From contig KK106983.1 of NCBI GenBank assembly GCA_000611775.1, positions 4,655,818 through 4,719,817 on the forward strand: a stretch of DNA of 64,000 nt. The letters run 5' to 3'. A program made the position numbers and the translations under genes. The notes beneath the pieces were generated by a model. The model made no database searches. It worked only from the letters and a program-made list of their open reading frames with translations, and was not told the origin of the DNA. Of the stretch, positions 23,792 to 33,898 are shown piece after piece. Origin of the DNA: Umbilicaria muhlenbergii. Lineage: Eukaryota > Ascomycota > Lecanoromycetes > Umbilicariales > Umbilicariaceae. How positions within the stretch are numbered: position 1 is the first letter of the stretch; every line of letters begins with the position of its first letter.

Positions 23792-24762
23792 ATGAACAAC
23801 AGTGAAGACCTGCCTTCATCAGGGAAGCCTGTTGATCTTCAGGCTCAGTGTGATGAGGAGGGCTCTGAGTCAGAGTCAGTGAATGAAACTGTGATGATCA
23901 ACACCTTCAGAAAGAGATGAGGAAATAAGATGATAAAACTGACTGTTCAGCACCTGAAGAGGGTCAGGTGTTTATCTTTGAGTGACATTTTCAACAGCAG
24001 TTTCTGCTCTGTGTGATGTCATGATGATACCTTGCTGCCGGCTCATGTGCAGCAGGCTCATCATCATGAGCGTGTGATTTGAGAGAACCTCAATCACATG
24101 TTGTCAGGTACTGCTCACTGTGACTCTTGTATAAGAGCTGAAGTTGATCACTGCTTTGTGTCAGACAGGGGAGCCTGCATGTGTTGCATATCTCTCTGCA
24201 ACCCTCATGAGCAATGCATGACAGAGCCTTCAATCATCACTGCTCTTAATTCTGAAAGCTCTGATGTTGTTGTCCTGACGCATGTTTATGATGATCAGAG
24301 GGGTGATGACACATCATAAGTCTGCCTTCCTCAATCCCCTTTTGTTTTGTTTAGTATGACAAAGTGTCATACTTTATGTCATACTTTTGTCATACTTTAT
24401 GTCATACTTTTGCATTGTTAACTAATCATAGCATTCAATGACTGATCATCAGATCCTCATGCTGTCACTTTTTACTGATTATTATCAGCACCCTTCACGC
24501 CCCCTGCAGCTGCTCCTCAACATGAGTCTCATGACATTCATAATGAGGTGATTAATGTTAATTCAATAATTCTGAGAAGCTCATTCAGGCTCTTGCTGTC
24601 TTGTTAAAGAGCACTGCTCACGCTCTTCACATCCTCAACGCTCATCAATCTCATCATCATCAAGAGTATATTGAACTCTGTGAGCAGCGCTGTGTTGAGG
24701 AGATGAGATCAGAGGCTTCATCAGACAGTGAAGAAGAATTTAAGATGATGAAAGACAAGTAA
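23792..24762 (+). pseudogene. Antisense cysteine-rich ORF relic inside C2
   Basis: On the strand opposite to the retroelement genes, between the integrase end and the 3' LTR. It starts MNNSEDLPSSGKPVDLQ, continues with an acidic stretch, and has a cluster at 24119-24220: CDSC, seven residues, C, seven residues, CMCC, then CNPHEQC. The C-x2-C-x7-C-x7-C-x2-C pattern is close to the Zn2Cys6 fungal DNA-binding cluster. After a break, another frame gives a helical, acidic C-terminus (EKLIQALAVLLKSTAHALHI ... SDSEEEFKMMKDK) that ends at 24762. At least two stops and a frame change (or an intron near 24320-24480) interrupt it. Confidence 0.5.
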
Positions 24763-25033
24763 ATAAATGAGAGTGACTTGATGCAGCACTGATGAGGGGT
24801 TGAGTGCAAGATGTTGATCTCAGGTTCACTTTAATCTTCAGATCTGAAATGAAATGCTTCTGCACTTAAGTGTTCTCTGCAATGTGACATGTCTGTGATA
24901 ATGTAGTTCATGCAGTAATCTTATTAAAGATCCTGTCATAACATCATAGCATCATAGCCCCTGTCATACTTGTTGTAGAGCACAGGCTTCATCATAGAAG
25001 ATCAAGTTAACAAAGCTGATAAAGTTTTCAGTT

Positions 25034-25195
25034 CTTAAAACTCATGACTTTTGTGACAGCTTCTTAATTGATCTTGAAGGATCACATCTTAAGACTCATG
25101 ACTTTTGTGACAGCTTCTTAATCAATCTCAAAGAGTCACATCTTAAGGCTCATGACTTTTGTGACAGCTTCTCAATTAATCTTGAAGGATCACAT
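25034..25195 (-). repeat. 54-bp tandem repeat (3 units) encoding an 18-residue tail repeat
   Basis: Units start at 25034, 25088 and 25142, and a fourth start is at 25196. On the minus strand they follow in frame after the chromodomain and read three times as LRCD(P/S)xRxIxKLSQKS followed by a stop that was probably Arg or Trp. The 54 bp period is a multiple of three, as expected for coding repeats. Confidence 0.75.
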
Positions 25196-25199
25196 CTTA

Positions 25200-26700
25200 A
25201 AGCTCACTTGAATTTCTGTTTGTCAGGATTGTCAGCATGAAATTTTCACATTTTTGTTTTTACATTGTGAATGAAGTGTGTTGACTTTCATGTGTCATCT
25301 CACACCTGGTTCATCAGCTTTTATTTAATGAGGTATTGAAGCCTGCTGTCATGAACATGATTATTCACAATTGCCTCAACTTTTCACTCATCATCTCAGT
25401 TAAGTAGTAAGTCTTTTCCTGCCAATGCAGGAGACACATGACATGTGCCTCAAAATGACTTCAATAAAGTGATGTTGAATATGTTATAGATGTTTCAATC
25501 CTCTGAGAGGTCAAGTTTGTATGATGACTGACTTATCACACATCATATCATGAATGAGCTGAGCTTTTTTCAATGCAGTTTCTTCATCTGCTTGTTCACT
25601 GACACATTTTTTTCATTGATCAGTACTAAATCACCTTCTTTGAACATTATCTTCATTCAGTGCTGATTATAATAGTTTGCATATGTTTCATTAACCTGTC
25701 ATAGCTGCTTCTGAGCTGTTGCAATTTGATCTTGAAGTCACTGTGCATCTGCATAAGGTCTTATTTGTTCATGTGAGTGCTGTATAAACAGCCTACTTAG
25801 GCTCATCTGAGGGTCTCACTTTAAATTAAGCTGAAAGGGGCTTTTTCCTGTAGCAGCATGTATGAAGTTGTTGTATGAGAACTTCATGCAGGGTAAGAGC
25901 TTCACTCAGTCCTCTTGCTGCTCATTAATGAATATGCATAAATACACCTTCAGGGACTGGTTCTGCCTCTTCATTTGATCATCAGTTTGCGGGTAAAAAG
26001 CTGTTGACATGTTATGATGACACTGCATGTGAAAGCAGAAGCTGATTCACTGCTCTGACATAAACAACTTGTCTCTGTCTGTGATTAAAACTTTTGACAC
26101 ATCATGATGCTTGATTATGTTCTGAATAAACACTTCAATGAAGTCAGCAACTGACATTGTCTTCTGTATTAAAATATAATGAGTCATTTTGATCAACTTA
26201 TCAACTATGATGAGGATTAAATCTCATGTCATACTTTCATATGTGCTGCTCAGTGGCAGGTCTGTAATGAAGTTCATTGTCATCATATGTCATGACACTT
26301 TCAGGACTGATAATGAGTTTAATAACTTGTATGATTTGTGATGAGCTGACTTCACCTTTTGGCATTCAACATAATCATGACAGTAACATCATACATCTCT
26401 GACAGCATCAGGTCAATCATAAGATCACTGCATTAATTTTGCAGTTTTTGACTTCCTGAAATGATCTGCAAAAACATCATCATGAAATCAACTGATCATC
26501 ACATTGTGAAGAGCAGAGTTCTGTGAAATGTAGACCTTATCATCATAATATATGACATCATTTATTTCTTGTCAACATTTTCATATATCTGACAGTATAA
26601 ATGTCATATTTGGCTGCATTTCTGATGTCATGATCATCTCAGGGTTCATGTCTATATTCATATTTGTCATTTCAGACTCAGTCAAGTTGTTTTTATCCTC
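25200..26700 (-). pseudogene. Integrase with C-terminal chromodomain (C2)
   Basis: Read on the minus strand. Zinc-finger end CYCHDYVECQK near 26350-26390. Catalytic core: IVDKLIKMTHYI at about 26170-26210 (first Asp present) and LITDRDKLFMSEQ at about 26050-26090 (second Asp present). YPQTDDQMKRQNQ at about 25950-25990 is where the conserved Glu of 'TDGQTERQNQ' is Lys. The C-terminal chromodomain at about 25200-25390 (VEAIVNNHVHDSRLQYLIK ... FHADNPDK) identifies a chromovirus; chromodomains target insertion to heterochromatin marks. Stops interrupt the frame, so it is inactive. Confidence 0.8.
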
Positions 26701-26730
26701 AAAAGAGGTAATTAATCCTTGTCATACTCA

Positions 26731-27273
26731 TCATATCAAACTGTCTTTTGACTGCTCAGTATGAATTGCACATTTAAGTTGTTTAATAAACATTCTTGTA
26801 TAAGCTGTTATCTCCTCACCTATTGATGAGTGAGTAGACATGAGTTGAAGTGCTTCAACAGTGTCAGCAGAAGTGTTATCCTCAATTTGAAGATTAATAA
26901 AAACATGACTTGCATCACTGTTCATAATTGCAGTGTTTGCTGAGTTATCCTTGATTGAGTGCTGCTGAGGCTCTGCATATTTAAAAATTCTTATTAAATC
27001 ATGACTTGCTTCTTGAGCATGTAGGTCACGGACTGCTGATGTTTCAGTCATATCATCAGCTTCAGTATTCATCATATTGATATATTCATCACGGCTTGCT
27101 TCTTGAGCATGTAGATCACAGACTGCTGATGTTTCAGTCATGCTGTCAACTTCAATATTCATTGTATTGACATATTCATCACAGTTTACTTCTTCTTGAG
27201 CAGATAAGTTCTGCATCACTGATGTTCTGATGAGATCATCATCTTCAGTGTTCATCATACTGATAATATTCAT
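26731..27273 (-). pseudogene. Repeat-bearing linker between RNase H and integrase (C2)
   Basis: An uninterrupted stretch of 180 codons within an otherwise broken polyprotein. It holds three 30-31 residue repeats built on MNTEADDMTETSAVRDLHAQ (DNA periods of 90 and 93 bp at 27011, 27101 and 27194), followed by an acidic, Asn/Ser-rich segment. No known domain is recognised. Its place is between the RNase H and the integrase zinc finger, where Ty3 polyproteins usually have only a short connection. Confidence 0.6.
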
Positions 27274-27399
27274 TGTGACAGGTATGATGTTCTCTTGTTG
27301 TAGTCTCTGTCATACTGAGTGTCTTGGCTGCAGTGTCATTGCAGCAAGCGTGTATAATTTCTTCTGCACTGACTTATAGTCCTTGCTTCTTAAATGAAA

Positions 27400-28463
27400 G
27401 GACTGTCACATTATTTCAGTGATGATCAAGGTACTGACAGTCTTCAGCAGTTCATAATCAGGTCATCTTAACAAACTGTCAGCAGAGTTCTTCTTGCTCT
27501 CTTGATATGTGATCTTAAAGTCATACTCAGTGAGCTTTTCAGCTCACTTGAGCTGCCTTCATGTGAGGTTTGAGGTAATCATGAATCAAACAAGGTTTGC
27601 ATGATCAGTCAGTATGACAATTTAATGTTTAACATCCTGACAGTAGTGCTGTCAATGATGCATGACTTTCATGATGATAAGGAGTTCTTGCTCATCTGTA
27701 TCATATTAGGTCTCAGTATCTAGCAGCTTCTTACTGTAGTAAGCAACTGATAATCAGTGCAATTGATCATCAACCTTGAAGTGTTGCATCAAGATTTCAT
27801 CAATTGTGAATTCAGAGGCGTCTGTTTCAACCCTCATGAGTTTATTTTCATCAAAGTAGTGTAGCAATGAAGCACTCATGAAGGTTTTCTTCAAAGCATT
27901 AAATGCTTTCAATGCAGCTCCTGAAAGTGAAAAAGAGGCAGGTATGATGTTTTCTTATTATAACTCTCCTTCAACTTGTGAGCTGTGTGCTGAATAGCCT
28001 GTGTTAAATCTTTATAATGAGATCAGGCTGTTCTGCTTTCTTTTAGTAGCAGTCTGTTGAGATTAAAGAGGAGAAGATGATGTATCCTCAGTCTTCTTTT
28101 TATTCTTTCCTGTTTTCAGAAGATTTAACAGTGGTGCTGCAATTCATGAATAATCTCTTATAAACCTTCAGAAGAAGTTGATGAAGCTTAAAAAGACCTG
28201 CAATTCATGAACATTCTCTGATGATAGTCATTCTTCAACGGCGTGAATCCTTTCTGAACTCATATGTATGCCTTCAGTATTGATCTTAAACCTCAGGAAG
28301 TTCACTTCTGTTGCATTAAAGAAGCATTTGCTGATCTTAAGATGAAGATCATGATGTCATAACACAGTTAATACTTGTCATACATGCTCCTCATGTTCAG
28401 ATTCATCTTTGCTGAAGATCAGGATATCATCTAGATAAATCACACAAATTATATCAAGAAACT
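27400..28463 (-). pseudogene. Reverse transcriptase (C-terminal part) and RNase H of C2
   Basis: VIYLDDILIFSKDESEHEEH at about 28385-28445 is the reverse-transcriptase catalytic box with both Asp residues intact. The connection follows, then RNase H starting RVETDASEFTI near 27810-27840, with YYSKKLLDTET and LTDHANL further on. Several TAA and TGA codons break the frame. The fingers and palm N-terminal part falls in the assembly gap. Confidence 0.8.
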
Positions 28464-29234
28464 NNNNNNNNNNNNNNNNNNNNNNNNNNNNNNNNNNNNN
28501 NNNNNNNNNNNNNNNNNNNNNNNNNNNNNNNNNNNNNNNNNNNNNNNNNNNNNNNNNNNNNNNNNNNNNNNNNNNNNNNNNNNNNNNNNNNNNNNNNNNN
28601 NNNNNNNNNNNNNNNNNNNNNNNNNNNNNNNNNNNNNNNNNNNNNNNNNNNNNNNNNNNNNNNNNNNNNNNNNNNNNNNNNNNNNNNNNNNNNNNNNNNN
28701 NNNNNNNNNNNNNNNNNNNNNNNNNNNNNNNNNNNNNNNNNNNNNNNNNNNNNNNNNNNNNNNNNNNNNNNNNNNNNNNNNNNNNNNNNNNNNNNNNNNN
28801 NNNNNNNNNNNNNNNNNNNNNNNNNNNNNNNNNNNNNNNNNNNNNNNNNNNNNNNNNNNNNNNNNNNNNNNNNNNNNNNNNNNNNNNNNNNNNNNNNNNN
28901 NNNNNNNNNNNNNNNNNNNNNNNNNNNNNNNNNNNNNNNNNNNNNNNNNNNNNNNNNNNNNNNNNNNNNNNNNNNNNNNNNNNNNNNNNNNNNNNNNNNN
29001 NNNNNNNNNNNNNNNNNNNNNNNNNNNNNNNNNNNNNNNNNNNNNNNNNNNNNNNNNNNNNNNNNNNNNNNNNNNNNNNNNNNNNNNNNNNNNNNNNNNN
29101 NNNNNNNNNNNNNNNNNNNNNNNNNNNNNNNNNNNNNNNNNNNNNNNNNNNNNNNNNNNNNNNNNNNNNNNNNNNNNNNNNNNNNNNNNNNNNNNNNNNN
29201 NNNNNNNNNNNNNNNNNNNNNNNNNNNNNNNNNN
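28464..29234. other. Assembly gap (771 Ns) inside C2
   Basis: Runs of N. From the flanks it should contain the protease and the first half of the reverse transcriptase of C2. Open frames spanning it are artefacts. Confidence 0.99.
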
Positions 29235-30937
29235 GTCAGTGTCATATGCTGTAATCATCAGTATGACAGACTCTGATAGCTCAATCACATTACCTCATGC
29301 ATTGCCTTGAGCCTCATAGGATTCAGTTGATAGGGACAGCTTATTGACAACATCTCATGTGATTGTATTGCCCTGGCTGCTGTTGTTGATAATATATGAA
29401 TATTTTTTCTTCAGATCATCTCTTGTCATATGAGAGTTCACCTCTAGCTGCCCTGATATCAGATGTGAGATATCATCAATGATAAGTAAAAAGATGAGCT
29501 GAAGGTTGATCATGAGTCATTTATTTACATCAACTGCAGTAGTGACTGCTGTTGATCATCTCATCATATATTCATTTATTCAATGACTGATGACTTCACA
29601 CTTGATACAGAGGTCTGCTGCTTTTCATGCATTCACTTTATTCTTAAGAATAAAGTCTCCTTATCAGCATGAGGGTCCTGTGAATGTCTGTGTTGTTGTC
29701 ATGATCACTTTCTTCATAACTGATATGTGGTTTAAATTTCAGCTTTGATCATGACTACTTCCTTGATAGAAGCCTCATGAATTGTTTTCTCTTTCATGAT
29801 TGAATTGTTGAGAGTGAGAGGTTTATTATTCAGTGAAAGATTCTTTTCTGTCATAATATGACATCTGTATCATACTTTTGTTGTTGTTGTCAGTTTTGCT
29901 TTGATGATCCTTTTTGATGTCTGAGCGGCTTCAGAATGATTCATGATTAATGATGATGTCAAGATGTGCTGAAATTTCTTGCACTGACTGTCTTGCAACC
30001 TGCGTCAGATCTCAACGTCATAGTTCAGTCAGAACATGATGAGGAAGCCTTGATCATCAGCAGTCTTAAATGAGCATCTCATCAATTTCCTTGTGTGAAG
30101 CTGAAAGGAAGCAGTAGAGTTCTGATAATTTATCATATCAGGAGGTGATTATATCATGATTATGAGATTCAACTGCATTAAAGATGATGATATTTCATTC
30201 ATCTGTGTCTTCATCAGGGGATAGGTTCTTCTTTAAAACCTTTAAAAAGTTATCATAAATGATTTAAATGTGATCATGCTGCTTCTTCTGCTTTCATCAG
30301 TCACTCATGACTGTTTTCTCAAGGTAGGTGCCTGCTCAGATGATGAAATCTCATTCAGTAGAAAATTGCTCTGACATCAGCTCTCAGTTCTGATTGATTT
30401 CATTCAGATATTCTTGAAGTTTTCATCTCATGACTTTGACGCCTCCTGCATAGAGATGAGGCTCTCATGACTTTATAAGATGTTGAAAAGGGGGAGGTGT
30501 GATATCTGTCATAACTCAATATCATAATTCATGTGATGAACCTGTGTTGTTTCTTGAGTTTATCATAATTGAAGGATTTTCTTATAGATGTTGATTAAGC
30601 TCCTGAAGCTTCCTTTTATTGTCCTTAAACTCAATTTCTTGTTGTATGTGTCATAATTATAATCACTGATGCTTAATGATCTCCTGATTATGAGCAGTGA
30701 CTGCTTCAAGATCTTCAATGATGTCATCAGAGTTGCCTGCAGTGATATGTTCATCATCATCAATGATGTCAGAAGTAGGGGTATTAATGACTGATAATGT
30801 AAACCTGTTAATTGAAGGGCCTGCCTCAGCTTGATTATTAACTGCTTCACTGACCTGATGAGATTGAAGTGTTGATGTCATCATGTCTTATTTGCTTTCA
30901 ACATGACCGTTCACCTGAAGGTACTGAGTGATCAGTA
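29235..30937 (-). pseudogene. gag and protease-start region of C2
   Basis: Minus-strand reading begins just inside the 5' LTR. The frame from 30884 (MMTSTLQSHQVSEAVNNQ) gives an acidic N-terminus, and later sequence to about 29600 is broken by stops. The retropepsin region is near 29240-29350, adjoining the gap. Homologous sequence is found in C1 at 31223-31828. Confidence 0.6.
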
Positions 30938-31217
30938 TGTAAGAGGCTGAGTGTATGACAGTCATCATAATGATGTTTGAATGAAGTGTCATAAGCAATA
31001 TAATCATGATGAGGTCAATGCAATGATTATATGTCTTTTATTCAGTGGCAAAACTGATCACTGAGGAAGCAGGTTTCTGAACTTCCTTGTGAAAAGTTTT
31101 ACTTGATGTCAAGGCGCTAGGCGCTGAGTCATCATGTTTATATAATGTCATACTATAGTGTTGTACTATAGTGTTGTACTTGTCATACTGTCATACTATT
31201 ATATGGTGGCCCTGACA
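30938..31217 (-). repeat. 5' LTR of C2 (280 bp)
   Basis: Same length and ends as the LTR at 23018-23297. It ends GGTGGCCCTGACA on the plus strand and is followed by the CTGTA target duplication. Some CpGs survive here that are lost in the other LTR (AAGGCGCTAGGCGC near 31108) and vice versa (TACGACGG near 23033). Confidence 0.9.
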
Positions 31218-31828
31218 CTGTAATAGTTAATATGATGAATTCTGACAAGTCAATCACATTACCTCATGTGTTGACTTGAGCTTCATAGGGTTCAGTTTGT
31301 AAAGATAGTTCATTGACAACATATCATGTGATAATATTGCCTTGACTGCCATTGTTGATAATATATGAGTATTTTTTCTTCAGATCATCTCTTGTTATAT
31401 GAAAGTTTACCTTTAACTGCCCTGATATCAGATGTGAGATATCATCAATGATAAGTAAAAAAATGAGCTGAAGGTTGATTATAAATTATTTATTTGCATC
31501 AATCACAGTAATGACTGCTGTTGATCATCTTATCATACATTCATTTGTTCAATGATTGATAACTTCACACTTGATACAGAGGTCTGCTGCTTTTCATGCA
31601 TTCACTTAATTCTTTGAAATAAAGTCTTCATATTAGCATGAGGGTCCTGTGAATGTTTATGTTGTTGTCATAGTCACTTTCTCCGCAACTGATATGTGGT
31701 TTAAATTTCAGCTTTGATCATGACTACTTTTTTAATAAATACCTCATGAATTGTTTCTTCTTTCACAGTTGAATTGTTGAGGATGAGAGGTTTATTGTTT
31801 AATGAAAGATTCTTTTCTGTCATAGTTA
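31218..31828 (-). mobile_element. Older chromovirus copy C1, right part
   Basis: Matches 29250-29865 of C2 (protease/gag region) with many transitions. It continues the C1 fragment that ends at 23017 once C2 and one CTGTA are removed. It breaks off at about 31828 against the B-family terminal repeat. Confidence 0.75.
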
Positions 31829-33898
31829 TCAGAATCATGCAGAGCTCATCATGCAGATATGATGATCAAGAGATTAATTTTAAAGAGTCATTAAGTGATG
31901 AGCAAAACTACATATGTGAATGTTGCAGAATTAACTGAACACGCTAGACTCAATCAGAAGTTAAGGTAAATTGTTTAATCTTATCATGCTTTAACATTAT
32001 CTTCTTCTCTGAAAAAGTATCATCTGTGATGCTGCTGTAAAAATAACATCAAAATGTGACATCCTTGCTCAGCTGCTCTGAACAATTTAAATAGTCACTT
32101 CAAACAGTTCTTAAACAGTTTAAACTTAACATGACTTGTTGAAGTATCTGTGATGAAATTCCTTCAGCACTTTTATTGAGTCATTAAACTCACCTTTGTC
32201 TGCATAACATCACTTATTGTTGCAGTCAATTTCATGTCATTTAACCTTGTATGAAGCCTGCTGTGATATCATCTTGAGTCAAGAATATCATCAACTTCTT
32301 AATGCTCTCCTTCATCTTTTGTTATAATGAGAATCAACAGGGGTGTCTGTTGACCTGACAGTGAGTCATTAACAGCTGAATAAAGCAGCTTGAGGCTGAA
32401 GACATCATGAATTCACATGATAATAAATAGCTTCAGTTGATAAGCAGCTCTTACTTATTCTTTAACACAGAACAGTCTCAGCTGCTTGTTTTTCAAGTCA
32501 TGATTTAATCATGTGATTTTGATATTACAGCCTGACAGTCATATCATGTTTTTCACTTCATAGCTGACATTCTTTTGATGTTTATCTGCTTGCACTTTCA
32601 TAAACTTCTTGCTCTTTTTCAACTGCTGTTTATTGAAATCAAGGATTTTCTGCATGTGAGTTGTTATGTCCTTCACCTTCACTGACTGAAGTCATTCATG
32701 GGTAAATTCATAGGTAGTAGTGTCAGAGCTGAAATTCATGCATGAGTGAAAGTCTTTGTTAAGGTAGAAAGGTGAGAGTGAGGTCACTGAAAAGTGATTA
32801 TTATTATCATTAAATTTAATCATAAACAGTCATTTCACTCAGTCATCTTGCATGTAGTTATAATATGTTTAAAGGCTTCATTTGACATCTTGATTAACTC
32901 ATTCAGTTTAGCTGTCAGTCTCTGAGTGATAAGTAGTTGATAGGTTAATCTTGATTTTCAGATGTTTACACATGCTTCATCATAAGTTGAAGATAAATTG
33001 AGAGCCTCAGTCTGAGGTAATAAAGCTTGACAGGTCATGTAAATGATAAATGTTTTATAATATAAATTATATTAACTTCTCTGTTGAGGTTTCTTCATCT
33101 TTTTAATGACAAAGAACATAATGCTTTTCCTTAAATAATCTGTCAATGAGGGTGCAGATGATGTTATAGCTCTTTAATATTAATAATTTAATTATAAAGT
33201 TCATGACAATGTTCTGTCAACATTGTTGTGAGATAAGAAGTGAAATCAAGAGTCTGTTGATGACATCATGAGGTGATTTGCTTTGCTGACAGTGACAGCA
33301 GTTTTAAATATATTACTTCATGATGATCACATGTCCTGATCAGTAGTAATGCTGATGAACAAGTTTCACTGTTCAGTTTATACCTGAATGTTCAGAAGAT
33401 GACTGATCATGTATTTCTTAAAAAAGCTCAGTATGTAGAGATTCAAGTACTCATAAAAGATTATTTTTAAATAAAGTGTCATTCACTACTTGACATTCAT
33501 GAAGGTGAATATCATGTAGCTTAATGATATTTTTTGTTATAATTGAATAATATTCACTGCATAGCTCATCTGCTTTATTAACTGCATGCACATGTTTAAA
33601 AAAACTTTCTTTCACTTCTCTTACTTGAACTTTCACACAGTTTAAAGTAAGAATGATTTGATAAATCAAGTTCTTGTTTTCTGAGTTATCAGATGTTCAA
33701 GTTAATGTATTTATCTTATCATTAATCTTGCCTGTTAAAAGATGATTTGAAAGTTGAACTCTGATAAAATATTTAAGTATTTAACTTGATGCTGTGTTAA
33801 TTTTTTATTCTTTATGAAGATCTTCAGGACCTGATGATCAGTGAAGACTTATATAAGCAAGTTAATGTGTTCAAGTTCAAAATGTTAATGTTTGAAAT
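31829..33898 (-). mobile_element. Ty3-type element B2, 3' part
   Basis: Continuation of B2 beyond the A3 insertion. RNase H (VFTDHQVLKIFIKNKKLTQ, near 33780-33850) lies close to the A3 junction and decayed integrase runs down to about 32010. A terminal-repeat candidate at about 31829-31996 matches 43990-44172. The 5 bp next to A3 (33894-33898, GAAAT) pair with GAAAC at 39693-39697. Confidence 0.75.

Larger units (their letters stand above)
23018..31217 (-). mobile_element. Full-length Ty3 chromovirus C2 (about 8.2 kb)
   Basis: Two 280 bp LTRs (23018-23297 and 30938-31217) in the same orientation flank the internal region, and identical 5 bp target duplications CTGTA lie outside them (23013-23017 and 31218-31222). 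The minus-strand order is gag, protease (mostly in the gap), reverse transcriptase, RNase H, repeat-bearing linker, integrase with chromodomain, C-terminal repeats, then a region with a plus-strand cysteine-rich relic before the 3' LTR. The purine-rich complement of 23298-23313 is a likely polypurine tract. It is less decayed than family A; the YLDD box is intact. Confidence 0.9.

Noticed and set aside
28449-29288. Open frames of more than 260 codons on the minus strand
   Set aside because: They span the N gap inside C2 and are not evidence of a gene.
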